DNA of 64,000 nt. Origin: an uncultured Bacteroidia bacterium (GTDB lineage Bacteria > Bacteroidota > Bacteroidia > Bacteroidales > F082). Shown here piece after piece: positions 44,654 through 52,922 of this stretch. Under the pieces are notes generated by a model. It searched no databases. It saw only the letters and a program-made list of their open reading frames with translations, and was not told the origin of the DNA. Location of the stretch: contig CACZZO010000003.1 of assembly GCA_902785755.1 (NCBI GenBank), positions 186,001-250,000 on the forward strand, written 5' to 3'. The stretch's first letter is position 1, and each line of letters starts with the position of its first letter. The position numbers were made by a program, and so were the translations under genes.

Positions 44654-45352
44654 TTATTTGTATGTTTCCAAACCGTATTTCTCAACCCAAGAATTGAAAG
44701 CACCAACAACATTTAACACTGTTGGTGAAGTTGGCAGAACATCGTCAAACACATATGCTTCAATCTCGTCAAAATAATCTCTATACCCATATTTTTCAAT
44801 CGCATATTTATTAATACTAATTGGTTTACCGGGGATATACCGAGAAAACGGCTTAATGTTTTTCATCACAACAGAGCCTGCCGCAGCAATAGAATACTGA
44901 CCTATTGTGGTCCTTTGATTTACCGCACACCCAATAGCTAAATTAGCTCCTTCTAGAACCTTGGCCAAACCCGCGAGTACCGTCATAGGTGTTACTACAA
45001 CTTTGTTATATAAATGAGCATCATGAGGAATATGAACCGATTGCATAAGATAAACATCGTCACTAATCAGTGTAATATCCTCATAACAAGGTTTTTGAAT
45101 TGCAGTAAACTCCCTAATAATATTTCGGTTACCAATCTTTATAAAACAATTGGAAGAATCGTAATATCTATTTCGAGTGTCTTGCCCTGGCGTACCGATT
45201 ATCACATTGGGGCCAATAAGGTTATCGTCTCCAATTTCAACTGGTCCATAAATAATACAATTTGGAAGAATCTTATTATTGTCTCCTAATTTCACTTCTC
45301 CTTCTATAATAGTTGACGGATGTACTTGGTTCATATTCATAAAATTAAACAA
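44654..45352 (-). CDS. LpxA-like acyltransferase for a nucleotide sugar
   Basis: 232 residues. NQVHPSTIIEGEVKLGDNN, then hexapeptide repeats (IYGPVEIGDDNLIGPNVIIG), NIIREFTAIQKP and HIPHDAHLYN follow the LpxA layout. The cap AIGCAVNQRTTIGQYS and the C-terminal helices differ from LpxA. Because it is coupled to a MaoC gene (8-bp overlap) and FdtA genes, a 3-hydroxyacyl-ACP-dependent N-acylation of a 3-amino-3,6-dideoxyhexose is a reasonable guess. Plain LpxA function is less likely here. Confidence 0.7.
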   Translation of the reverse strand: MFNFMNMNQVHPSTIIEGEVKLGDNNKILPNCIIYGPVEIGDDNLIGPNVIIGTPGQDTRNRYYDSSNCFIKIGNRNIIREFTAIQKPCYEDITLISDDVYLMQSVHIPHDAHLYNKVVVTPMTVLAGLAKVLEGANLAIGCAVNQRTTIGQYSIAAAGSVVMKNIKPFSRYIPGKPISINKYAIEKYGYRDYFDEIEAYVFDDVLPTSPTVLNVVGAFNSWVEKYGLETYK

Positions 45353-45749
45353 CTTTTACCAATGCAGTTCCTTCAATAAGAACATTATTGTCACTATCGT
45401 AACAATTAGTACTCAGCAAAACTCTTTGCTTTTCGGGATAAAGGACTTCCACTTTTACAACTGCCCTAACAAGCTGATTCCAATACACAGGCTTCCTAAA
45501 AACCATGTTTTGACTCAAATAAATCGAACCTTCTCCTGGCATTTTTGTTCCAATTATGGCACTAAAAAGGGAACCGACTAAGAAACCATGTACGATGTTT
45601 TGCTTAAAAATACTATTATTTGCAAATTCCTTATCTAGATGAATAGGATTATTATCCATTGACAAATCAGCGAACGCTTTAACATCATCTTGCGAAAAAG
45701 ACTTGACTATTTGGCATGACATGCCAATTGATAAATCCTCAAAACTCAT
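45345..45749 (-). CDS. MaoC-family (R)-hydratase, second copy
   Basis: 134 residues, about half identical to the copy at 19735-20139 and of the same length. DNNPIH (Asp32, His37) and VHGFLVGSLFSAIIG are conserved. It overlaps the FdtA-like gene upstream by 11 bp and the LpxA-like gene downstream by 8 bp. A role in preparing a 3-hydroxyacyl donor for the LpxA-like transferase follows from the neighbours. Confidence 0.85.
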   Translation of the reverse strand: MSFEDLSIGMSCQIVKSFSQDDVKAFADLSMDNNPIHLDKEFANNSIFKQNIVHGFLVGSLFSAIIGTKMPGEGSIYLSQNMVFRKPVYWNQLVRAVVKVEVLYPEKQRVLLSTNCYDSDNNVLIEGTALVKVV

Positions 45750-46161
45750 ACTCTTTGTATTTCAAAAACCACTCATAATCTCTAATATAGTCCCCCTCAC
45801 TATATTTTTCAGACGCCAATACCAAGCACACCGCCCCCGACGAGAAATCATCTAACGTACGCCAAATTCCTGGAACAACCAGCAACCCTTGATAAGGACG
45901 ATTCAACGCAAAGGTTTTCTTGCCTGTTCCATCATCCAAAGTCACAGAGAAGCTGCCACTAACCGCAACAATAAGTTGAAACAAAGCCTTATGTGCATGA
46001 CCTCCACGACTTTCACCCCCAGGCACATCGTAAAGGTAATACACCCTTTTCACGTCAAATGGCACATCTATTCCGTTCCCGACAACCGTCAGATTCCCTT
46101 TTCGGTCGGAGTGATGCTTGTCAAGTTCCATAAGACGGCAATCAAACACTGTGGTTTTCAT
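45739..46161 (-). CDS. fdtA: dTDP-4-keto-6-deoxyglucose 3,4-ketoisomerase (FdtA/QdtA-like)
   Basis: 140-residue cupin of the WxcM/FdtA type. LYDVPGGESRGGHAHK carries the His55-Ala-His57 pair implicated in catalysis in FdtA/QdtA, and LIVAVSGSFSVTLDDG follows. It moves the keto group from C4 to C3 so that an FdtB-type transaminase can act. It overlaps the second FdtA-like gene by 4 bp (ATGA). Confidence 0.85.
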   Translation of the reverse strand: MKTTVFDCRLMELDKHHSDRKGNLTVVGNGIDVPFDVKRVYYLYDVPGGESRGGHAHKALFQLIVAVSGSFSVTLDDGTGKKTFALNRPYQGLLVVPGIWRTLDDFSSGAVCLVLASEKYSEGDYIRDYEWFLKYKEYEF

Positions 46162-46562
46162 CGTTTCAATGCTTTAAATTCCTCATAGTCACGGATGTAA
46201 TCCCTGGCATCATATCGGGTGGACGCTAGTACCATAGCCACAGAGTTGGTCGAAAAGTTCGTCATCTGCCTCCAAATCATCTTGGGGACATACAAGCCAT
46301 AATAGGATCGGTTCAATTGAAAGGTCTGCACATTTCCTGCTCCATCGTCCAACACAACATCAAAGCTACCCGAGAGGGCAATGATAAATTCCTCCGTCAC
46401 CCTATAAGCATGCCCACCGCGGTCTTCTCCTCCAGGCACATCATAAATCCAAAAAGTGCGTTCAATTTTGAAGGGAATGTGGCTTTCTTGCTCGACAAAC
46501 GACAAGTTGCCACGAACATCCGAAATCTTCGGTAAAGAAACCAAACTGCAACTTTCTCTCAT
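46158..46562 (-). CDS. FdtA-like cupin with altered catalytic pair
   Basis: 134 residues from the ATG at 46562 (MRESCSLVSL); an upstream start would overlap the GT2 stop. It is a tandem paralogue of the FdtA-like protein next to it, but the motif reads RGGHAYR, so the second His is Tyr53. The other cupin residues look kept (IALSGSFDVVLDDG). It could be an isomerase of changed specificity, a partner subunit, or an inactive copy. Confidence 0.8.
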   Translation of the reverse strand: MRESCSLVSLPKISDVRGNLSFVEQESHIPFKIERTFWIYDVPGGEDRGGHAYRVTEEFIIALSGSFDVVLDDGAGNVQTFQLNRSYYGLYVPKMIWRQMTNFSTNSVAMVLASTRYDARDYIRDYEEFKALKR

Positions 46563-46566
46563 ATTA

Positions 46567-47577
46567 TCATTTCCATACTTTTGAAGGTAACCAATATAAT
46601 GGTTTCCAAGAAACATGTTTGAGCATTTTCAGATTCAAAATCAGTAAAACCAGATAAACCCTCTCCGCTAAAGACAAATCTCTATTCATCATACCCACCA
46701 ACTTGTTCTGGCGTGGAAGGCCTTTCAAATATGCAAGATTCCCTTCCTGTAGTCGGTGGCCCAAATGAATCCACTTTGCGACTCCCAAAAGCTGACATAA
46801 AAGATTGCGAGACTGGAGAAACAACTCTGTCCATTTGGGAAGCAATGCTGGAACAATCATTGCTGCATTCAAAACTACACTGTCGTTTGTCGCCACAACT
46901 TCATTCCAAATAGAATCTTTATATTGAACATAAACATACCCCGCATCATTAAGACAAACAATGTCGCCAAATTGAACATGGTAGTCCGTTATCAAGGTGT
47001 CGTCATAGTAACCTCCAAGCAACTCAGTCGGATCCACATGAACATATCTCCTATAAACAAAGGCATGGTCGACTTTCCAATAATTGGCAATATAATCTTC
47101 CGAAGACATGATATATCCGTTTTCAAAAGAATGAGGATTATCAAGCCAAGCATTGGCGGCTTCCTCTCCATCGCCCAACCGATAATTATTAGCCATACAA
47201 CACGAGCAATCCGGCAGGGACTCAAGCAATTCCACTTGCTTCCTCAGCACTTCAGTCCCTTCACAAAAGAAATCATCTGCATCTATGTGTGCAAAATATT
47301 TTCCGCTTGAATTCCGATACGCATTGCACTGGTTCCATCCACAACGTTGGCATCGATTCACTGGCTGATAATCATTCGTATTACATTGTACAGCCTTAAC
47401 CTGCACATATCGTTCTGAAAGAGACCTCGCTATTTCCCATGTCCCATCTGTGGAATAGTCATCACTAATGACAACCTCATACTCAAAAGGCAAAGGCTGT
47501 GATATAACACTATTCACACAGCGTTCCAATAAAGGCCCTTGGTTATGAGATGTTATTAAGACAGACAAAAGAGGCAT
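46567..47577 (-). CDS. GT2 glycosyltransferase
   Basis: 336 residues. SVLITSHNQGPLLERCV, VISDDYSTDGTW and FAHIDADDFFC are GT2 blocks. An unusual NRCQRCGWNQCNA stretch near 85 adds Cys residues. The gene ends 4 bp before the FdtA-like start. Confidence 0.88.
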   Translation of the reverse strand: MPLLSVLITSHNQGPLLERCVNSVISQPLPFEYEVVISDDYSTDGTWEIARSLSERYVQVKAVQCNTNDYQPVNRCQRCGWNQCNAYRNSSGKYFAHIDADDFFCEGTEVLRKQVELLESLPDCSCCMANNYRLGDGEEAANAWLDNPHSFENGYIMSSEDYIANYWKVDHAFVYRRYVHVDPTELLGGYYDDTLITDYHVQFGDIVCLNDAGYVYVQYKDSIWNEVVATNDSVVLNAAMIVPALLPKWTELFLQSRNLLCQLLGVAKWIHLGHRLQEGNLAYLKGLPRQNKLVGMMNRDLSLAERVYLVLLILNLKMLKHVSWKPLYWLPSKVWK

Positions 47578-47644
47578 TCTCCAACGTTGGTTAAATCATT
47601 CCTACATACTTCTTCAAAGCCGATAGCTCTTCCTTTAACCTAAC

Positions 47645-48520
47645 TCACACCGTATCCATAAAGTTCTTCTGTACCTTGTTGAATATCAAGACACCTAAAG
47701 CTATCAGCACAAGCATAAATCCGAAGCTGTAGGCCAACCAGCCCCAGCCGATGAACTCGCCTGCTCCTAATGCTCCGTATTTGAATGTTTCCAAGACAGG
47801 TGTCACAGGATTGATGCGCATAAGGGTATATAAGTCGAAACCCGCCACAACCTTGCCCTTCACTTGGCTGAGCGGATACACAATAGGTGTGGCATACATC
47901 CATAAAGATACAATGAACGAAAAGAGAATCTGCAAGTCGCGGTATTTGGTGGTCATCGAGGAAATGACGATACCGAAGCCCAAGGCTAAACCAGCCAACA
48001 TCACCACAAGCAATGGGAAGAGCAACAAGTACAAATTTGGACATGCGTCGCAACCGATAATAGCGTATACAATGTAAACTATGACAAACAGCCCAAATTG
48101 TATGCCGAATCGTACCAAATTGCCAATTACATTTTCTAAAGGCATAATGAGCCGAGGGAAATACACCTTGCCAAATATGCCCGCATTGTTGACAAATGTG
48201 TTGGAAGTCTTGTTCAAGCAATCCGAGAAATACTGCCACATGCAAGTACCAGCAAGGTAGAACAGCGGCTGTGGGATGCCGTCGGTGGGGATGCCCGCGA
48301 TGCCGCCGAACACCACCATATACATGATTACTGTAATCATGGGCTGAATAATCCACCACAACGGGCCGAGGATGGTCTGCTTGTAGCTTGTGATAATGTC
48401 GCGCTTGACGAAAAGCGTCAACAAATCACGATAATCCCATATTTCTTTCAAATTCACCTCGAAAAGTTTGTTTCGAGGTTTGATGATTGTAGTCCAATTA
48501 TCTTGCTTGGTTTGACTCAT
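47645..48520 (-). CDS. wzm: ABC-2 type polysaccharide exporter permease Wzm
   Basis: 291 residues with six TM helices in ABC-2 order. The N-terminal LKEIWDYRDLLTLFVKRDI is the interface helix before the membrane part, followed by YKQTILGPLWWIIQP, which is the signature of KpsM/Wzm permeases. It moves undecaprenyl-linked glycan across the inner membrane with Wzt (35198-36475). It is preceded by a 250-bp gap with a -7 box and a leader element shared with the wzt pseudogene. Confidence 0.92.
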   Translation of the reverse strand: MSQTKQDNWTTIIKPRNKLFEVNLKEIWDYRDLLTLFVKRDIITSYKQTILGPLWWIIQPMITVIMYMVVFGGIAGIPTDGIPQPLFYLAGTCMWQYFSDCLNKTSNTFVNNAGIFGKVYFPRLIMPLENVIGNLVRFGIQFGLFVIVYIVYAIIGCDACPNLYLLLFPLLVVMLAGLALGFGIVISSMTTKYRDLQILFSFIVSLWMYATPIVYPLSQVKGKVVAGFDLYTLMRINPVTPVLETFKYGALGAGEFIGWGWLAYSFGFMLVLIALGVLIFNKVQKNFMDTV

Positions 48521-48539
48521 AAAGAATCCGATTGTTTAT

Positions 48540-48576
48540 AAAGGGTATAGCTTCGCCAATTGACTCACATTCTAAA
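48540..48576 (-). promoter_or_regulatory. Leader element upstream of wzm (copy 1)
   Basis: A 37-bp stretch, roughly 80% identical to 60611-60647, lies in the untranslated leader 20 bp before the Wzm start. It begins with 17 identical bases and includes a second 8-base identical block. In both places it follows the -7 box by about 98-100 bp. Confidence 0.65.
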
Positions 48577-48673
48577 GAAGGAAACATCTGGTTTCCAATC
48601 ACTTAAACAAAAAGGCACTGAGCTTTTGTAATTCATAAAAGCATCATCCATCGTATAGTGATAAAATCGGCTG

Positions 48674-48681
48674 CAAAGATA
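48674..48681 (-). promoter_or_regulatory. -7 box for the wzm transcript
   Basis: TATCTTTG on the minus strand followed by GC, as for the peptidase promoter. A TTG lies 23 bp upstream (48705-48707), slightly long for a -33 element. The predicted leader is about 150 nt. Confidence 0.5.
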
Positions 48682-48770
48682 CGTTATTTTTACAATATAT
48701 TAAGCAATAATGTTTGCTAAATATTTCAAATTACATTTCTGCTGGCATAATTGCGGAATTGCATGACCAT

Positions 48771-49658
48771 TTATCTTCTGCACATTTCCTTGACCCAGTA
48801 CTTCAACCTGAACGAGCATCCCCTAACGGGTAATTGGGTTTCGATGAATCGTTTAACGGGACTGGAACCGAGCCATTTTTTATGCATATACCTTTCGTTT
48901 TTGTCAATCAAATTGCGAAATAGACCGAAGATTTGGCTGGCTAAGCTCGGAGCCGCCACGGGCAAATTGTCGTATTTGCCTATGAACACAGTGAGGTAGC
49001 TTTCCGTCTCTAGCCACGAAAGGACGTGCTTGCTTTCCCATTGGTCGGAACGGTCGTATCTGTATGATGCCCCGTCAACTATCTGTAATGTGGTGCCCAA
49101 CCTGAAATAGTCGAGCACAAAGAGGCTGTCCTCGCCCAAGTGGAATCGCTCATCGAATCGGATTCCGTTATTTTCGATTAAGGTTCTTTTGAAGAAGAAC
49201 GAACATCCGGTCCTAAAGGCGAAGGTGTGCATCATAGCCTGCATGAAACTCCAATAATGTTGCTCATCGACGATCTGTGGCTCGAAGCGCTCGCCCACTT
49301 GGCCATTGGCATAACACCAATTGCGGACATACAGGTCTGTTTCGCCGGAATAAGGCAAGTCGAAATAGCCGCTTTCTACGAAATCGTCGCTATCGATGAA
49401 TGTGACCCATTCTCCTGAGGCATGATCCAACCCGACATTGCGAGCCGGGCTTACTCCACGATGCGCTTTGTGATACACATGAACACGACCGTCTTTTGCA
49501 GCATAAGCGTCACACAACGCCCCGCTTTCATCATTGCTGCCGTCGTCGATGAGAAGTAGCTCAAAATCAAGGAAATCTTGTCCCAGCACGCTTTCAACGC
49601 AGCGACCCAAGACCGAATCCGTGTTATAAACAGGTATGATAACTGACAATTTGCACAT
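48771..49658 (-). CDS. GT2 glycosyltransferase
   Basis: 295 residues. SVIIPVYNTDSVLGRCVESV, LIDDGSNDESG and FIDSDDFVESGYF are the GT2 landmarks. It resembles capsule GT2s with a central YVRNWCYANG block. It ends 250 bp before the Wzm start; the gap holds the wzm promoter-leader. Confidence 0.88.
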   Translation of the reverse strand: MCKLSVIIPVYNTDSVLGRCVESVLGQDFLDFELLLIDDGSNDESGALCDAYAAKDGRVHVYHKAHRGVSPARNVGLDHASGEWVTFIDSDDFVESGYFDLPYSGETDLYVRNWCYANGQVGERFEPQIVDEQHYWSFMQAMMHTFAFRTGCSFFFKRTLIENNGIRFDERFHLGEDSLFVLDYFRLGTTLQIVDGASYRYDRSDQWESKHVLSWLETESYLTVFIGKYDNLPVAAPSLASQIFGLFRNLIDKNERYMHKKWLGSSPVKRFIETQLPVRGCSFRLKYWVKEMCRR

Positions 49659-49667
49659 TCCAAACTA

Positions 49668-50558
49668 TTATTTCTTTAATATCTTTTTGGCCAAGAAAGC
49701 AAGCATCACCTTGGCGACTGGCCAATCATAAATGTTGATGAGGGCAAAGCCAAAACACCACAAAAAACCCTTTTTCTTGTAGGCAACCACCAAACATGCG
49801 CTGGTCATCCGGCCTTTGCAAGGCAATTGATGTTGGGCATACATATTTTCACTTTTCAAGCCTTCTTTAAGTCTGACGCGCAGTTCTTCAGCCGTGCCAC
49901 AGAAATCTTTCGTCAGTGATCCTTCACGGGATGTGACCGCATACCCGATCCTGTCGCTCACCTTGATGGCCTTGGCCTTACTTCCCACTTGAGCAGCAAA
50001 AAACAGGTCGTTGCTCCATCTCATTTCGCTGAAACGGATACCGTTTCGCTCAATGAATTCCCTTCTGACCATTCGGCACCATACCACAGGAACCATCGAC
50101 CTAAATGACGTTTCGTCCATCTCGCCGTTCCGATAAGAAGCCATGAACTTGCTGTACCATTTCCTGTCCTCCACCTGTCGGGTAATGTCGCCAGAGAGGA
50201 CATTGATGTAGTCGAAGAAGATGAGGTCTTCCTCTGCATCAACCATTTCGTCCAACAAATCATTGAAATCCTTTGTGAAAAAGTCGTCAGCATCGGCAAA
50301 AACAACCCAGCGGCCTTGTGCGCAATCCAAGCCTACGTTACGAGCGTAGCCTGCGCCCTTGCCTACTTTCGTCAGGAAGTATTGGTAATGTTCACCATTC
50401 CATTTCGGGAAATGGTCGAAATCCACCTTTTGAGGGTTGCTGTTATCGTCCACGACAATCACTTCCACATCGTCGCGCACGGGAATCGAGTCCAAGCAAC
50501 GCTGTAGCAGGTCGGGGATGTCCTTGTGGGGGATGATGATGGAGTAGTTGGGCATCAT
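49668..50558 (-). CDS. GT2 glycosyltransferase
   Basis: 296 residues from the ATG pair at 50558, which leaves 1 bp after the previous stop. YSIIIPHKDIPDLLQRCL, VIVVDDNSNPQKVDF and VFADADDFFTKDF are shared almost word for word with the next gene upstream. The two are a recent tandem duplication. Confidence 0.87.
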   Translation of the reverse strand: MMPNYSIIIPHKDIPDLLQRCLDSIPVRDDVEVIVVDDNSNPQKVDFDHFPKWNGEHYQYFLTKVGKGAGYARNVGLDCAQGRWVVFADADDFFTKDFNDLLDEMVDAEEDLIFFDYINVLSGDITRQVEDRKWYSKFMASYRNGEMDETSFRSMVPVVWCRMVRREFIERNGIRFSEMRWSNDLFFAAQVGSKAKAIKVSDRIGYAVTSREGSLTKDFCGTAEELRVRLKEGLKSENMYAQHQLPCKGRMTSACLVVAYKKKGFLWCFGFALINIYDWPVAKVMLAFLAKKILKK

Positions 50559-50559
50559 A

Positions 50560-51456
50560 TCAAGTGCGAGACACTTCGCCATATTTCATTTTCTTGTAAA
50601 GGAAAGTCGCCGTCCGCAGAAAAACACGGGGATGGAAGACATTGGCGACACAGAACCCCACGCAACGCCAGAAGCCTTTTTCCTGGTAGACATAATTCAG
50701 CCAAGGTCTCGACCTCGCATTATTCCCATATTGGGCTTTGAGCAAAGCATCGCATTTCATAGCTTCTGACAACCTTATCCGAAATGCGGCTGCCGTCGGA
50801 CAATGGTTGGTAGAAAGCGAATCTTTTCGTGTGGTGACCACATAGCCGATAGTCCCACTCACCTCGAAGATTTTGGCAGCGCAACCGACTTGAACAGAAA
50901 AAAAGATATCGTTCCCACACTTCACTTCGCTGAAACAGATTTGGTTTTGCTCTAACAATTCCCTTTTAACGAGTTTACACCATGGAACAGGATAGAAATA
51001 TCTTAAATCCATTTCCGACCTGCTTCCGTTCAAATATGCTGCCATGTATGCTCTATATTGAGTTCTTTCCTCAACTGTCTTGGTAGTATTCTCTGACAAA
51101 ACATTGATGTAGTCGAAGAAAACGATGTCCTCCTCGGCATCCACCGTTTCGTCGAGCAAGCCGTTGAAATCCTCTGTGAAGAAATCGTCGGCATCGGCGA
51201 AAACAATCCATTGGCCTTGGACGTGGTCCAAGCCCACATTTCGGGCATATCCCGCTCCTTTACCTTCCTTGGTCAGGAAATACTGGTAATGCTTTCCCTT
51301 CCATTGAGGAAAATGTTCGAAGTCCACTTTCCGAGGGTCGCTATTGTCATCGACCACGATGACTTCCACATCGTCGCGCGGCGGAATCGAGTCCAAGCAG
51401 CGCTGAAGCAGGTCGGGAATATCTTTGTGCGGGATGATGATGGAATAGTTAATCAT
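50560..51456 (-). CDS. GT2 glycosyltransferase (tandem paralogue)
   Basis: 298 residues. The same N-terminal YSIIIPHKDIPDLLQRCL and FADADDFFTEDF, diverging more after residue 130, so acceptor specificity may differ from its copy downstream. The C-terminus ends in a basic, hydrophobic helix (RPWLNYVYQEKGFWRCVG). Confidence 0.87.
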   Translation of the reverse strand: MINYSIIIPHKDIPDLLQRCLDSIPPRDDVEVIVVDDNSDPRKVDFEHFPQWKGKHYQYFLTKEGKGAGYARNVGLDHVQGQWIVFADADDFFTEDFNGLLDETVDAEEDIVFFDYINVLSENTTKTVEERTQYRAYMAAYLNGSRSEMDLRYFYPVPWCKLVKRELLEQNQICFSEVKCGNDIFFSVQVGCAAKIFEVSGTIGYVVTTRKDSLSTNHCPTAAAFRIRLSEAMKCDALLKAQYGNNARSRPWLNYVYQEKGFWRCVGFCVANVFHPRVFLRTATFLYKKMKYGEVSRT

Positions 51457-51619
51457 TTAAAATTCCGTTTTATCAGGCCTTTTTTCCACGATACGCTTGC
51501 TGAGTTTCATTTGCTCCAATACCTTTTGTGCATCAACCAATTCTGGAAAAAGCGCAAGGTCTATTGCAAGGTTCTCTGAACACTCGAAAAACCTTACCTG
51601 ATGATAGATTGCTTCTTTC
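51457..51619 (-). pseudogene. Relic of a radical SAM/SPASM domain behind a GT2 gene
   Basis: Right after the GT2 stop at 51620, in another frame, the DNA matches the KKQSIIRQGSPECF-coding part of the fused gene at 52923-55313, and its end (VDAQKVLEQMKLSKRIVEK) resembles the C-terminus of the radical SAM proteins. The Cys motif and SPASM core are missing. The original gene was a GT2-radical SAM fusion that suffered a 1-bp frameshift and an internal deletion. Confidence 0.7.
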
Positions 51620-52921
51620 TCAACTGAGCTGGCATGCGTTAATGCGAAGTTTCTCACGCCATCGTTTGGCGGCATGATACAAAGGTTTTGCCCAAGGAAT
51701 CGTGTTGATGAAAGATAGGATTTTTCTTTTCTTATTGTTATTGTTTATTCGACTGATTTTCTTTATATCGCGCACCAAAGGACGAGGAAGCTGAGAGTGG
51801 TCTTCTTTTAAACGCAGGGCTTCCGCCTCACGATACAGCCGGCTCAAATCTTTTTCCGCTGCATTTGAACATTCGGGATGCCTTTTGATGAAATCAACCC
51901 ATTCTTGTATCGTTTCCACATAGTTCTCAACCTGAGGCGTTTCCCATGGCAATTTAAATGGTCGATTAGCCAAAGCGACCCGGTAGTCACACAAGACACA
52001 GACAATGAAAGACACGCTTTTCAGTTTCTCCAACTGTGGAAAACGAAGCATTTGCTCGCGAAGGTCGATTATAAAACGATTGGCTGCCTCTCTACATTCC
52101 TGTCTTTTGCTCAAATAGTTACACAGCCTTATGTCATAATGCACCCGGTCTACCACGTACCAAGAAGCATCATCCTCATCCGTCATGCTATCCACCACAT
52201 AATCCATCTGCTCCTGAAAACCATGAAGCATTCTTTCCAAGGTATGAGAGTCTTTGTCGTGCATCAGCGAGTCGTTTCTTTCGCAAAAATAGTATTCGGC
52301 ATTCTCCTCGAAATCGAAACGTTCGGCTCTGTGGCAAACCTTCAAAAGGAATGTAGTGTCTTGTGCCCTGCGTGAAGTGCCATAACGGATAGAGTTTTCC
52401 ATAAGAAAAGCACGACGGTAAAGAGCACTTTGATGCTGGTAAGAAAACAGACGGAAAAGAGGCTTACCCAATTGTATGCCTTCACGAATCCTATCGTTAA
52501 GCTCTATATGATTCGCCGTGGTTCCATCTTCTTTTATATAACAAATTCTACCTTTCACTATATCCAACTTGACTGCAATAGCCTTGACAAACAAACGCTC
52601 TAAAAAAGCAACATCGACATAGTCGTCTGCATCGACAAAAGCGAGGTATGCTCCGCGTGCCACTTCAATTCCGACATTCCTTGACAAACCAGCACCGACA
52701 TTCTCTGGATTGGTGATGATGCGAATGCGTGGGTCTTCATCAGCAGCCGAACGGATCACTCCCATCGTGCCGTCTGTTCCGCAATCGTCCACAAAAACAA
52801 TCTCGATGTCCTTAAGGGTCTGGCCACGAAGCGAATCAACGCACCTTTTTATGGTCGACCTTGAATTCCATACAGGAACAATGACGGAAACTTTAGGAAG
52901 AACAGATTGTGTCTGGTTCAT
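51620..52921 (-). CDS. GT2 glycosyltransferase, truncated former GT2-radical SAM fusion
   Basis: 433 residues. SVIVPVWNSRSTIKRCVDSL, FVDDCGTDGTMGV and AFVDADDYVDVAFL are GT2 blocks, and a helical C-terminal half (100-390) is shared with the GT2 part of the fused protein. The last 40 residues (ILSFINTIPWAKPLYHAAKRW) match the N-terminal segment of the radical SAM proteins and then run into a stop. The GT2 domain looks intact, so glycosyl transfer may persist without the radical SAM half. Confidence 0.85.
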   Translation of the reverse strand: MNQTQSVLPKVSVIVPVWNSRSTIKRCVDSLRGQTLKDIEIVFVDDCGTDGTMGVIRSAADEDPRIRIITNPENVGAGLSRNVGIEVARGAYLAFVDADDYVDVAFLERLFVKAIAVKLDIVKGRICYIKEDGTTANHIELNDRIREGIQLGKPLFRLFSYQHQSALYRRAFLMENSIRYGTSRRAQDTTFLLKVCHRAERFDFEENAEYYFCERNDSLMHDKDSHTLERMLHGFQEQMDYVVDSMTDEDDASWYVVDRVHYDIRLCNYLSKRQECREAANRFIIDLREQMLRFPQLEKLKSVSFIVCVLCDYRVALANRPFKLPWETPQVENYVETIQEWVDFIKRHPECSNAAEKDLSRLYREAEALRLKEDHSQLPRPLVRDIKKISRINNNNKKRKILSFINTIPWAKPLYHAAKRWREKLRINACQLS

Positions 52922-52922
52922 T

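Noticed and set aside
47640..48359. 239-codon frame inside wzm
   Set aside because: It is out of frame with the clear ABC-2 permease and lacks any family signature.
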